Origin: Phascolarctobacterium sp.
GTDB taxonomy: Bacteria; Bacillota; Negativicutes; Acidaminococcales; Acidaminococcaceae
Length of the DNA stretch: 13,569 bases
Direction: 5' to 3'
NCBI GenBank assembly: GCA_019417125.1
Contig: DXVZ01000017.1
Span: 1 to 13,569, forward strand
Shown piece after piece: positions 7,540-13,569 of the stretch. Made by a program: the position numbers and the translations under genes. The notes beneath the pieces are model-generated. The model searched no databases. It was not told the DNA's origin and worked only from the letters and a program-made list of their open reading frames with translations. Within the stretch, counting starts at the first letter, position 1, and every line of letters starts with the position of its first letter.

Positions 7540-8730
7540 TCAAAATTCTGCCAGCGCAGCGTCAAGAGCTGCCACAACCGTGTCTATTTCCGCTTCCGTT
7601 ACGATAAGCGGCGGCACAAGGCGGATTACGTTGCCTGCTGTGCAGTTGACTATAACATGGTCTTTCAGGCAGTGTTCAACAATTGCACCGCCAGCCTTAC
7701 AAAGTTCCATACCCAAAATCAGGCCGCGCCCGCGTACTTCCGTAACTTTTTCGGGGTATTTTGCCTTAAGCTCCTGCAATTTTGCCATAAAGTATTTGCC
7801 TTTTTCGGCAGCAGCTTCTACAAGGCCTTCTTCTTTAATAGCGGTCAGTGCAGCTTCAATGGCAGCACATGCCAGCGCGTTGCCGCCAAAGGTGCCGCCA
7901 TGGTCGCCAGGCTTAAACACATGCGCCAGCTTTTCGTCAACGCAGAAGCCACCGGTTGGGAACCCGCCGCCTATGCCTTTGGCAAAAGTCAGCACGTCAG
8001 GTTTAATGCCGGTGTGCATATAAGCAAACCACTGCCCCGTCCTGCCTACGCCGGACTGGATTTCGTCAAATACCAAAAGCGCGTCGTATTTATCGCACAA
8101 AGCACGCGCGCCCTGCAAATATTCATCGCTCGGAACATGTACGCCGCCCTCACCCTGTATAGGCTCCAGCATTATGCAGCAAACGTCTTCGTCCATGGCT
8201 TCTTTTAAAGCTTCAAGGTCGCCGTAAGGCACATAATCAAAACCGGCCGGCAGCGGTTCGTAACCCTGCTGGTATTTGGGCTGCCCGGTTGCGGTTACGG
8301 TCATCATCGTGCGTCCGTGGAAAGAATGCACCGCCGTAATAATGCGGTACTTGCCTTCAGATTTACTGTGACCGTACTTACGTGCCAGCTTAATTGCGCC
8401 TTCGTTGGCTTCCGCGCCGCTGTTAGCTAAAAATACACGGTCAAAACCGGTTGCTTCGCTGATAAGTTTAACGGCGCGTGCCTGCACGTCCGTATAAAAT
8501 ACATTGGAGCAGTGCATAATTTTGCCAGCCTGTTCGCTGATCGCCTTAACCAGCGCCGGATGCGCATAACCCAGGGAATTTACGGCAATGCCTGACAAAA
8601 AGTCCAGGTATCCCTCGCCGTCAGCGTCGTAAACCATACAGCCCTTACCGTGCGTCAGCGCCAGCGGGTAGCGCCCAAAAACGGGAAGGTAATATTTATC
8701 TGTCTGTTCTCTTATTTCTTTATTATTCAC
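7540..8730 (-). CDS. argD: Acetylornithine aminotransferase (GTG start)
   Basis: 396 residues, class III PLP-dependent aminotransferase. It moves an amino group from glutamate to N-acetylglutamate semialdehyde to form N-acetylornithine. Visible motifs are NSGAEANE at 103-110 (cofactor phosphate), FHGRT at 137-141, DEIQ at 222-225 (Asp binds the pyridine nitrogen) and the Schiff-base Lys251 in FAKGIGGGFP. The start codon is GTG (minus-strand 8730-8728) with GAGGGGGC 6 nt upstream; no ATG fits as well. Such enzymes sometimes also act in lysine synthesis. It lies 22 nt after argB. Confidence 0.96.
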   Translation of the reverse strand: MNNKEIREQTDKYYLPVFGRYPLALTHGKGCMVYDADGEGYLDFLSGIAVNSLGYAHPALVKAISEQAGKIMHCSNVFYTDVQARAVKLISEATGFDRVFLANSGAEANEGAIKLARKYGHSKSEGKYRIITAVHSFHGRTMMTVTATGQPKYQQGYEPLPAGFDYVPYGDLEALKEAMDEDVCCIMLEPIQGEGGVHVPSDEYLQGARALCDKYDALLVFDEIQSGVGRTGQWFAYMHTGIKPDVLTFAKGIGGGFPTGGFCVDEKLAHVFKPGDHGGTFGGNALACAAIEAALTAIKEEGLVEAAAEKGKYFMAKLQELKAKYPEKVTEVRGRGLILGMELCKAGGAIVEHCLKDHVIVNCTAGNVIRLVPPLIVTEAEIDTVVAALDAALAEF

Positions 8731-8752
8731 TGTTTTGCCCCCTCAAAAAGAA

Positions 8753-9640
8753 TTATAAAGTTTTAACAACCTCAGTGCCTACGCCCTCATCGCTGAACAC
8801 TTCCATCAAAATGCTGTGTTCGGCGCGGCCATCAATAATCTGTGCTTTTTTAGCGCCGCCGCTAAGCGCGGTGATGCAGGCTTTAACTTTCGGAATCATG
8901 CCGCCGTCGATATTGCCTTTAATGATGAGCTCCTGTGCTTTTTCAAAGGTCATGGTAGAAAGGAAAGTGCTTTCGTCGCGGTAATCAGCATAAATGCCTT
9001 TAACGTCGGTCAGTACCAAAAGTTTTTCGGCTTTCAGCGCGCCCGCAATTTCACCGGCAACGCTATCGGCGTTAATGTTGTAAGTTTCGCCGGTTGTGCC
9101 AACGCCGGTCGGTGCAATAACGGGAATAAAATCGTTGTCCAAAAGTACATTTAAAAGTTCGGTGTTAATGTGTTCAACAGTGCCTACATAGCCGATATCG
9201 ACAAGGTTTACTTCGCCGTTTTCGTAAACGTCAGCAAGGTGTTTTCTTGCCTGTATAAGGTTAGCGTCCTTGCCGTTAAGGCCTACTGCCCTGCCGCCAA
9301 GGCGGTTCAAACGTCCTACCAAGTCGGTATTGATTTTGCCGACCAGCGCCATTTCGGTAATGCCTACGGATTCTTCATCAGTTACGCGCAAGCCGCCGAC
9401 AAACTGGGTCTTTTTCCCTGCTTTTACCATTTGCGCGGTAATTTCCGGGCCGCCGCCGTGAACTACAATCGGGCGCAGGCCGGCGCATTTCAAAAAGATG
9501 ATATCCTGCAATACTTTATTTTTAATATCTTCGTTCAGCATAGCGTTGCCGCCATATTTTACAACAACGGTTTTGCCTTTAAAATCGCGCAGATAAGGAA
9601 GCGCTTCCACCAAAATTTTAATCTCTTCGTTACGTAACAT
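8753..9640 (-). CDS. argB: Acetylglutamate kinase, with N-terminal helix of the arginine-inhibited type
   Basis: 295 residues, amino acid kinase family. It phosphorylates N-acetylglutamate, the committed step. KYGGNAM at 28-34 and HGGGPEI at 61-67 are the glycine-rich phosphate and substrate loops, and the C-terminal GGMIPKVKA segment is typical. About 20 residues precede the kinase fold, including LVEALPYLRDF. From known structures, that N-terminal helix occurs in hexameric, arginine-inhibited enzymes (Thermotoga and Pseudomonas types) and is missing in the E. coli enzyme. Feedback inhibition by arginine is therefore likely. AGGAGG at 9649-9654 is 8 nt before the ATG. A 54-nt gap follows argJ. 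Confidence 0.96.
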   Translation of the reverse strand: MLRNEEIKILVEALPYLRDFKGKTVVVKYGGNAMLNEDIKNKVLQDIIFLKCAGLRPIVVHGGGPEITAQMVKAGKKTQFVGGLRVTDEESVGITEMALVGKINTDLVGRLNRLGGRAVGLNGKDANLIQARKHLADVYENGEVNLVDIGYVGTVEHINTELLNVLLDNDFIPVIAPTGVGTTGETYNINADSVAGEIAGALKAEKLLVLTDVKGIYADYRDESTFLSTMTFEKAQELIIKGNIDGGMIPKVKACITALSGGAKKAQIIDGRAEHSILMEVFSDEGVGTEVVKTL

Positions 9641-9694
9641 TGATTATTCCTCCTGTATTCCGGCAAAAGCCGTTAATAAAATAGTATTGCAATA

Positions 9695-10900
9695 TCAGGT
9701 GTGGTATTCACCATTTATTTTAACATATTCATAGCTGAAATCGCAGGTCCACACGGTTGCTTCTTCGCTGCCCGCGCCAAGGTCGATTTTCATGCTGATG
9801 TCGTGCTGTTCCATAATGTCTTTTAAATTTTCCAGCGGCACATTACAGTTCATGCCGTTTTCCACCAGGCGCACACCGCCGATTTCAAGGTTAACCTTGT
9901 CCGGCTCCATCTGCGCGCCGCTGTAGCCTGCCGCGCACACGATACGCCCCCAGTTGGGGTCTTTGCCGAAAAACGCCGTTTTAACCAGCGGGGATTTAGC
10001 AATCGCCATCGCCGCTGTTTTGGCTTCCGCCCAGGTTGCTGCGCCGGTTACGTTAACCTCCAAAAACTTAGTTGCGCCTTCGCCGTCGCGGGCAATCATT
10101 TTTGCTAAATCCTGAGCACACGCCAGTAAGGCTTCAAAAAACGCCGGGTAATCTGGGTGCTCCTCGCTGACGATAATTTCGTTTTCAGCAAGGCCGTTAG
10201 CAAGCACAATCATACTATCGTTGGTACTAGTGTCGCCGTCAACAACCACCATATTAAACGACTTATCCGCCGCAGCTTTAACAGCGCGCTTTAAAACATC
10301 CGGCGAAATAGCAGCGTCGGTAGTTAAAAATGTCAGCATCGTAGCCATGTTCGGGTGAATCATGCCAGCGCCCTTGGCGATACCGGCAATTTTAGCTGTT
10401 TTACCGCCAATTTCAAATTCATAAGCCGCGTGCTTAATAAAAGTATCAGTCGTTTGGATTGCCATAGCGCAGCTTTCGCCGCCTGTTTCATCCATGGCGT
10501 CAACAGCATCGGCAATGCCCTGTGCCAGCTTATCCATCGGCATAAAATGCCCGATAACGCCGGTGCTGCACACATAAACAGCATCGTTATCAATACCAAA
10601 AAGTTCTGCCGCCTGCGCCTGCATTGCTTCCGCATCCTTCAAACCCTGTTCGCCAGTGCAGGCGTTGGCGCAGCCGCTGTTGACAACTATTGCCTGCGCA
10701 TAAGGCTTTGCCGCTACTTTACGGCTTACCAAAACAGGAGCCGCGCACATTTTATTTTGTGTAAACACTGCGCCGGTTGCCGCCGGTACGGTACTGTAAA
10801 TAACAGCTACATCGTGATTGCCGCTGGCTTTAATACCAGCTTTAACTCCCGCTGCCAAAAAGCCCTGCGGCGTTGTAACCCAACCGTCTATCTTCTTCAT
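9695..10900 (-). CDS. argJ: Glutamate N-acetyltransferase / ornithine acetyltransferase ArgJ
   Basis: 401 residues from the chosen start. It recycles the acetyl group from N-acetylornithine to glutamate and, in bifunctional members, also uses acetyl-CoA. The precursor cleaves itself before the nucleophile Thr187 in KGAGMIHPNMATML (176-189), giving alpha and beta chains. STGVIG near 112-117 is the oxyanion-hole region. The start at 10900 is preferred because AAGGGGGA (10914-10907) lies 6 nt upstream; an ATG at 10906 directly abuts that site. The Shine-Dalgarno overlaps the argC stop codon, so the two are tightly coupled. The absence of argA in the cluster fits a bifunctional enzyme, but argA could lie elsewhere. 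Confidence 0.95.
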   Translation of the reverse strand: MKKIDGWVTTPQGFLAAGVKAGIKASGNHDVAVIYSTVPAATGAVFTQNKMCAAPVLVSRKVAAKPYAQAIVVNSGCANACTGEQGLKDAEAMQAQAAELFGIDNDAVYVCSTGVIGHFMPMDKLAQGIADAVDAMDETGGESCAMAIQTTDTFIKHAAYEFEIGGKTAKIAGIAKGAGMIHPNMATMLTFLTTDAAISPDVLKRAVKAAADKSFNMVVVDGDTSTNDSMIVLANGLAENEIIVSEEHPDYPAFFEALLACAQDLAKMIARDGEGATKFLEVNVTGAATWAEAKTAAMAIAKSPLVKTAFFGKDPNWGRIVCAAGYSGAQMEPDKVNLEIGGVRLVENGMNCNVPLENLKDIMEQHDISMKIDLGAGSEEATVWTCDFSYEYVKINGEYHT

Positions 10901-10912
10901 TAACATTCCCCC

Positions 10913-11947
10913 TTAAGGATATACAGGCAGCTGGCGCAAACCCGCAGTTTCATCCAAACCAAACATAACATTCATATTCTGCACCGCCTGCCCGGCTGCG
11001 CCTTTCACAAGGTTGTCCAACGCGCTCATCACAATCACCCTGCCGGTGCGTACGTCTGTCTGCCAGCCGATATCAACATAGTTGGATGCACGGATATTTT
11101 TAATTTCCGGGCACGCGCCCTTACCCAATAGGCGAATAAAAAACTCGCCGCCGTACATCTCCGCAAAAGCGTTTTCTATCTCGTCGTCCGTCACGCCAGG
11201 TTTAAGCATAGCGTAACAGGTTGCCAAAATGCCGCGGTCCACCGGCAGCAGGTGCGGCGTAAACTGAATAACCACATCTTCACCGGCAAACTCCGAATAA
11301 ATCTGCTCAATCTCCGGCGTATGGCGATGGCTTGCTACGCCGTAAGCGTGAAAGTTTTCGTTAACCGAGCAATACAGGCTGCCAAGCTTAAGCCCGCGCC
11401 CAGCACCCGTCGTTCCGGATTTTGCGTCAACAACAATGCCTTTAGTTTCAATCAGCCCGTGCTTTAACAGCGGCACCAGCGCCAAAATGCTGCAAGTAGT
11501 ATAGCAGCCTGGGTTTGCCACCAGTTCCGCACCGGCAACATCCTTGCGGTACAACTCCGTTAAACCGTAAATAGCTTTTGCTTCCGGGTCAGCATGCGGC
11601 ACCTTGTACCATTTTTCAAACACTTTCACATCCCTAAAGCGGTAATCACCGCCAAGGTCTATAATCTTCACGCCGCTGCCGCGCAGCTGTTTGCCAATCT
11701 TCATGGCGTGCCCGTGCGGAAGCGCAATAAATATCACATCACTGCCCTCTGCAATTTTTTGCAGGTCATTCATCGAAACGAGCTTTTTATCAATGCGTCC
11801 GCGCAGATGCGGGTACATTGCCGCTATATTTTCACCTGTACTGCTTTCGGATGTAATATAAGCCAGCTCCGCCTGCGGATGCCCGTCTAAAAGCCTTAAA
11901 AGCTCTGCCCCGGCAAAACCGGTAGCGCCGATAACACTTGCCTTCAT
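10913..11947 (-). CDS. argC: N-acetyl-gamma-glutamyl-phosphate reductase
   Basis: 344 residues, normal length. It reduces N-acetylglutamyl phosphate to the semialdehyde with NADPH. The nucleotide-binding GATGFAGAEL is at 7-16, the catalytic Cys148 is in NPGCYTT (146-151), and the His-containing SHRHTPEIEQ is at 206-215. AAGGAGG at 11954-11960 lies 6 nt before the ATG, the strongest ribosome binding site in the operon. As the first gene it follows the regulatory region at 11948-12112. Confidence 0.97.
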   Translation of the reverse strand: MKASVIGATGFAGAELLRLLDGHPQAELAYITSESSTGENIAAMYPHLRGRIDKKLVSMNDLQKIAEGSDVIFIALPHGHAMKIGKQLRGSGVKIIDLGGDYRFRDVKVFEKWYKVPHADPEAKAIYGLTELYRKDVAGAELVANPGCYTTCSILALVPLLKHGLIETKGIVVDAKSGTTGAGRGLKLGSLYCSVNENFHAYGVASHRHTPEIEQIYSEFAGEDVVIQFTPHLLPVDRGILATCYAMLKPGVTDDEIENAFAEMYGGEFFIRLLGKGACPEIKNIRASNYVDIGWQTDVRTGRVIVMSALDNLVKGAAGQAVQNMNVMFGLDETAGLRQLPVYP

Positions 11948-11973
11948 ACCGAACCTCCTTTTGAATTTATGAT

Positions 11974-11987
11974 TTTATAATTATACA
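11974..11987 (-). promoter_or_regulatory. Proximal ARG-box-like operator before argC
   Basis: The minus strand reads TGTATAATTATAAA, matching 7 of 10 outer positions of the ArgR core TGAATWWWWATTCA with an all-A/T centre. Its centre is 22 bp from the distal box, close to the roughly 21-bp spacing of paired ARG boxes in enteric bacteria. It contains the -10 of the proximal argC promoter. Family knowledge: ArgR/AhrC hexamers bind such pairs when arginine is abundant. Confidence 0.45.
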
Positions 11988-12004
11988 TCTTTTTTTGTAT
12001 AATT
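11979..12004. repeat. Inverted repeat AATTATACA-N8-TGTATAATT
   Basis: Nine-base perfect arms at 11979-11987 and 11996-12004 are separated by 8 nt, mostly T. The two arms are the facing halves of the two ARG-box-like sites. The symmetry therefore fits paired operators, although in the argC leader RNA it could also form a weak AU-only hairpin. Confidence 0.6.
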
Positions 12005-12010
12005 AATCAA
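11980..12010 (-). promoter_or_regulatory. Proximal argC promoter (candidate P2)
   Basis: On the minus strand TTGATT (12010-12005), a 19-nt spacer and a perfect TATAAT (11985-11980). The spacer is long, so it may be weak. Both hexamers lie inside the two ARG-box-like sites, so a bound ArgR would block it directly. The start point would be about 25 nt ahead of argC. Confidence 0.4.
11996..12009 (-). promoter_or_regulatory. Distal ARG-box-like operator before argC
   Basis: The minus strand reads TGATTAATTATACA, matching 8 of 10 outer positions of TGAATWWWWATTCA, with an A/T centre and the A/T flanks expected for the 18-bp box. This is the best ARG-box match I found. It overlaps the -35 of the proximal promoter and lies about 75 bp downstream of the distal promoter start. 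Confidence 0.5.
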
Positions 12011-12028
12011 TAGCTTTTTTATTATTTT

Positions 12029-12073
12029 TTACCGCAGCGCCGTCTTTTTGCCAAAAAGAAAACACTGCGCCAT
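12029..12073 (-). CDS. Possible 14-codon leader ORF of the arginine operon
   Basis: The minus strand reads ATG to TAA encoding MAQCFLFGKKTALR; the last codon before the stop is the arginine codon CGG. The ATG is only about 4 nt past the predicted start of the distal argC promoter, so it would be translated as a nearly leaderless message; there is no Shine-Dalgarno. The ORF spans the hairpin at 12033-12069. A 14-codon open frame arises easily by chance and only one arginine codon is present, so this is a suggestion, not an established gene. Confidence 0.2.
   Translation of the reverse strand: MAQCFLFGKKTALR
12033..12069. other. Stem-loop in the argC leader
   Basis: CGCAG (12033-12037) pairs with CTGCG (12065-12069), and TCTTTTT (12043-12049) pairs with AAAAAGA (12053-12059) around a 3-nt loop. 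A symmetric 5-nt internal loop separates the two stems. It is not followed by a T-run on either strand. It would form at the 5' end of mRNA from the distal argC promoter and could stabilise it or act with the small ORF. Confidence 0.5.
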
Positions 12074-12083
12074 TATTATGTAT

Positions 12084-12112
12084 ATTGTACTACTTTAGTA
12101 TCCCTTTTTCAA
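12084..12112 (-). promoter_or_regulatory. Distal argC promoter (P1)
   Basis: On the minus strand TTGAAA (12112-12107), a 17-nt spacer and TACAAT (12089-12084). Each hexamer matches consensus at 5 of 6 positions with ideal spacing, the best promoter for the arginine operon. Initiation near 12077 gives a leader of about 130 nt that contains the stem-loop and the ARG-box-like sites. Confidence 0.7.
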
Positions 12113-12146
12113 AATTTTTTCGTTAAAATAAAAATAAAATTTAATT

Positions 12147-12174
12147 TTTACAGACGCGCAATTTTTGGTACAAT
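12147..12174 (+). promoter_or_regulatory. Promoter of the glycosyltransferase gene
   Basis: TTTACA (12147-12152), a 16-nt spacer and TACAAT (12169-12174). Both hexamers match 5 of 6, and TGG before the -10 is an extended element. Start expected near 12181, about 22 nt ahead of the ATG. It is back to back with the argC promoter without overlapping it. Confidence 0.7.
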
Positions 12175-12202
12175 ATTATATAAGGAAACAGGAGAGATTA
12201 TT

Positions 12203-13066
12203 ATGCGAAATACAATTCTCAAACTTGTGATTATTCTTGCCGCCGTTACCGGGCTGTTTATGTATTACCCCAACATTGCCGGTTACGAAACTGACACACA
12301 GCCGGTGCAGCAAACAGAAACAACACAGGCGCCTAAACCTGACCAAGCAGATAAAGAATACCAAGAAAGCGAAAGCACGCTGATGACGCTTTTGCCGTAT
12401 CTGCCGGAGCGCAGCACCTGGCCCGACCCGCTGCAAAAAATGTTTATGCTGTTTACCATTGAAAACACCGTAAAGGAACAAACGGCAGGCATGCAATGGA
12501 CTGCGCTGCCGGAAATACCAACCGCCATGCAGCAGGCGCTTGTTGCCATCGAAGATCACGACTTTTACCGCCATGGAGCAATAGCGCTGGACGGTATTTT
12601 ACGTGCCGCTTTTGTAAACATTACTGCCGGTGAAATTGTGCAGGGCGGCAGCACGCTGACGCAGCAGCTTGCCAAAAATATGTTTTTAAGCCAGGAACAG
12701 ACTATGAGCCGCAAGGTTTATGAAATAATGTTTGCACTGATGCTGGAAGATAAGTTCAGCAAGGATCAGATTTTAGAGATGTATTTTAACACCACTTATT
12801 TCGGCAACAGCGCAACGGGCATTACCGCTGCCGCTCGCACTTACTTTGGCAAAGCGCCCGCCGATATGGATCTTGCCGAATGTGCCATTATCGCCTCGCT
12901 GCCGTATGCGCCTTCCGCCCTTAACCCCTATGAGAACCCAGAAGGGTGCAAAAAACGCCAGCACCTTGTACTCGATACAATGGTTAAGCGTGGCTTTATC
13001 GGTGAAACTGTCGCTAACGCCGCCAAAGAAAAAGCCGTTTATTTAGCGGACGGTACGGAGTTATAG
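12203..13066 (+). CDS. Monofunctional peptidoglycan glycosyltransferase (GT51)
   Basis: 287 residues. It should polymerise lipid II into glycan strands at the outer face of the membrane. A single N-terminal transmembrane anchor spans about residues 5-22, followed by a polar Gln/Thr/Glu/Lys-rich linker (about 28-58). The GT51 motifs are in order: EDHDFYRHG at 117-125 (catalytic Glu117), GGSTLTQQLAKN at 148-159, RKVYE at 170-174 (second Glu174) and KDQILEMYFN at 187-196. The protein ends where class A penicillin-binding proteins continue into the transpeptidase, and no transpeptidase sequence follows in the 280 bases before rubredoxin. It is therefore a stand-alone MGT/MtgA-like enzyme, or less likely an old truncation. 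GGAGAG lies 6 nt before the ATG. Confidence 0.92.
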   Translation: MRNTILKLVIILAAVTGLFMYYPNIAGYETDTQPVQQTETTQAPKPDQADKEYQESESTLMTLLPYLPERSTWPDPLQKMFMLFTIENTVKEQTAGMQWTALPEIPTAMQQALVAIEDHDFYRHGAIALDGILRAAFVNITAGEIVQGGSTLTQQLAKNMFLSQEQTMSRKVYEIMFALMLEDKFSKDQILEMYFNTTYFGNSATGITAAARTYFGKAPADMDLAECAIIASLPYAPSALNPYENPEGCKKRQHLVLDTMVKRGFIGETVANAAKEKAVYLADGTEL

Positions 13067-13101
13067 TAGCCTTAACCATTCGCAGTGAATATAGTTGGCT
13101 A
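13067..13101. other. Imperfect hairpin directly after the glycosyltransferase stop
   Basis: TAGCC (13067-13071) pairs with GGCTA (13097-13101), AAC with GTT inside it, and ATTC with GAAT around loop GCAGT. It begins immediately after the stop codon. No T-run follows, so it may be a 3'-end stabilising structure rather than a terminator. Confidence 0.4.
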
Positions 13102-13122
13102 ACGTAAATGCGCTTGCGTAAT

Positions 13123-13282
13123 AAAAAGATAGACGGTGTGCCGGTATGAAGCGAAGATCAAAATCGCGACGGCTAAATAATTGTTGCAGCCCCCATGCGC
13201 CGGACTGCACTGACGGTCAAGCGAACACAAATAGGAGCGACATTTTTGACAAGCTGAACAGAAATACCCCGTCTATCTTTTT
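13123..13282 (+). ncRNA. 160-nt inverted-repeat-bounded element: candidate structured RNA or small mobile repeat
   Basis: Perfect 14-bp inverted repeats (AAAAAGATAGACGG at 13123-13136, its complement at 13269-13282) enclose a sequence with no plausible ORF. Inside, three hairpins can form in series: GCCG/CGGC at 13140-13143 and 13170-13173 with GCGA/TCGC nested; TGCAGCC/GG-CTGCA at 13185-13209; GTCAA/TTGAC at 13216-13250. The closing stem ends in five T's, so a plus-strand transcript would be a three-armed RNA closed by a terminator-like stem. The strand is uncertain because the repeats are symmetric, and no convincing promoter is seen. No match to tmRNA, RNase P, SRP RNA or a known riboswitch was recognised. 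A 6S-like RNA or a MITE-like repeat are alternatives; no target-site duplication is obvious. Confidence 0.35.
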
Positions 13283-13300
13283 GTTTGCACCACCATAACA

Positions 13301-13341
13301 AAAACAGGCTTCGTACCATAAAGGTACGAAGCCTGTTTTTT
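13301..13341 (-). terminator. Intrinsic terminator of the rubredoxin gene
   Basis: Perfect 17-bp stem 13301-13317 / 13323-13339 with a 5-nt loop; core CAGGCTTCGTACC. It starts 7 nt past the rubredoxin stop on the minus strand and ends in T's there. T's at 13336-13341 also make it usable from the plus strand, so it can insulate the element at 13123-13282 from rubredoxin. Confidence 0.9.
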
Positions 13342-13347
13342 ATCGCT

Positions 13348-13506
13348 TTATTGTTCGCTGAACTGGTCTTTGCCGACGCCGCAGAGCGGGCAAACCCAAT
13401 CTTCCGGTACATCTTCCCATGCAGTGCCTGCTGCAACGCCGTTATCCGGGTCACCTACTTCGGGGTCATAAATGTAACCGCAAATATTGCATACCCATTT
13501 TGCCAT
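13348..13506 (-). CDS. Rubredoxin
   Basis: 52 residues, the standard size of a one-domain rubredoxin. It is a cytoplasmic electron carrier with one iron bound by four cysteines. In anaerobes it commonly feeds electrons to peroxide or superoxide reductases or to flavodiiron proteins. Ligands are Cys6 and Cys9 in CNICGY and Cys39 and Cys42 in CPLCG. The family residues Tyr11, Tyr13 and Trp37 and the acidic loop DPEVGDPDNGV are also present. AGGAGA at 13515-13520 lies 8 nt before the ATG. It is a single gene with its own terminator; no redox partner is visible before the window ends. Confidence 0.96.
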   Translation of the reverse strand: MAKWVCNICGYIYDPEVGDPDNGVAAGTAWEDVPEDWVCPLCGVGKDQFSEQ

Positions 13507-13530
13507 AAAATCCATCTCCTTTTATCATTA

Positions 13531-13536
13531 ATTATA
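13531..13536 (-). promoter_or_regulatory. Probable -10 of the rubredoxin promoter
   Basis: The minus strand reads TATAAT at 13536-13531, placing a start about 18 nt ahead of the rubredoxin ATG. No recognisable -35 is found at 16-18 nt spacing (sequence near 13554-13559 reads CATAAG on that strand), so the call rests on the -10 alone. Confidence 0.4.
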
Positions 13537-13569
13537 TTTTCAAGCCGTTACTGCTTATGTGTTCATTAT

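Noticed and set aside
7657..8208. 183-codon open frame on the plus strand
   Set aside because: Antisense to argD with no initiation signal; an overlapping 147-codon frame is equally open in the same region, a sign of codon-bias shadows.
9655..9694. Terminator or promoter in the argJ-argB gap
   Set aside because: A small CGGC-TTTT-GCCG hairpin is present but without a T-run, and TTGCAA there has no -10 at proper spacing; it looks like ordinary spacer.
10355..10903. 182-codon open frame on the plus strand
   Set aside because: It is antisense to argJ, a clear enzyme gene, has no ribosome binding site context and its translation is rich in Cys/His/Arg with no family resemblance; it is a shadow ORF.
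10901..10906. Upstream ATG for argJ at 10906
   Set aside because: The Shine-Dalgarno directly abuts this ATG; the ATG at 10900 has a normal 6-nt spacing.
11948..12077. T-box or other classical riboswitch in the argC leader
   Set aside because: No T-box signature (such as AGGGTGGNACCGCG) and no terminator/anti-terminator pair is visible; the leader is also short and A/T-rich.
13123..13282. Insertion sequence
   Set aside because: Inverted ends are present, but there is no transposase ORF and no flanking direct duplication; only a non-autonomous repeat remains possible.
13173..13454. 93-codon open frame on the minus strand
   Set aside because: It overlaps rubredoxin in another frame, runs through the rubredoxin terminator and into the inverted-repeat element; no domain and no ribosome binding site.

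Overview
This window reads as chromosomal DNA from an anaerobic Bacillota. The evidence is strong AGGAGG-type ribosome binding sites, TTGACA/TATAAT promoters often with an extended -10 TGn, a compact argCJBDFGH cluster, a stand-alone rubredoxin and a B12-binding radical SAM protein. Protein flavour and gene order make the Negativicutes (for example Acidaminococcaceae/Phascolarctobacterium-like) my best guess. That placement is an impression and was not tested by any search.

Layout from left to right. (1) Positions 1-183 contain no gene. They hold a near-consensus leftward promoter (TTGACA-17-TATTAT) with AT-rich DNA upstream of it, a long AT-rich hairpin, and a second leftward TTGACA whose -10 would lie just off the window. 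This resembles the tandem P1/P2 promoters of an rRNA or other stable-RNA operon lying to the left. (2) A leftward B12-binding/radical SAM protein of the DUF4080 type is divergent from a rightward oligoendopeptidase F (pepF). Their promoters overlap in an 81-bp gap. (3) pepF converges on the arginine operon across a bidirectional terminator. (4) Seven leftward genes, argC-argJ-argB-argD-argF-argG-argH, encode every step from N-acetylglutamate (and acetyl recycling from acetylornithine) to arginine. Only carbamoyl phosphate synthesis and a dedicated argA are missing. (5) The divergent control region at 11948-12202 carries a strong distal argC promoter, a second promoter covered by two ARG-box-like sequences 22 bp apart, a possible leaderless 14-codon ORF ending in Arg-stop, and the promoter of a rightward monofunctional peptidoglycan glycosyltransferase. 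(6) Positions 13067-13299 have no gene but contain a striking 160-nt structured element bounded by perfect 14-bp inverted repeats. (7) A leftward 52-residue rubredoxin with its own terminator ends the window.

How the genes work together: ArgJ, ArgB, ArgC and ArgD form the cyclic acetylated ornithine pathway. ArgF, ArgG and ArgH then convert ornithine to arginine. ArgB has the N-terminal helix region typical of arginine-inhibited NAG kinases, so feedback on the enzyme and ArgR-type repression at the argC leader probably act together. An internal promoter before argG, with its own ARG-box-like site, could let argGH be expressed separately (citrulline to arginine). The metabolic genes are ordinary. 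The least explained parts are the 160-nt inverted-repeat element, the argC leader and the DUF4080 protein.
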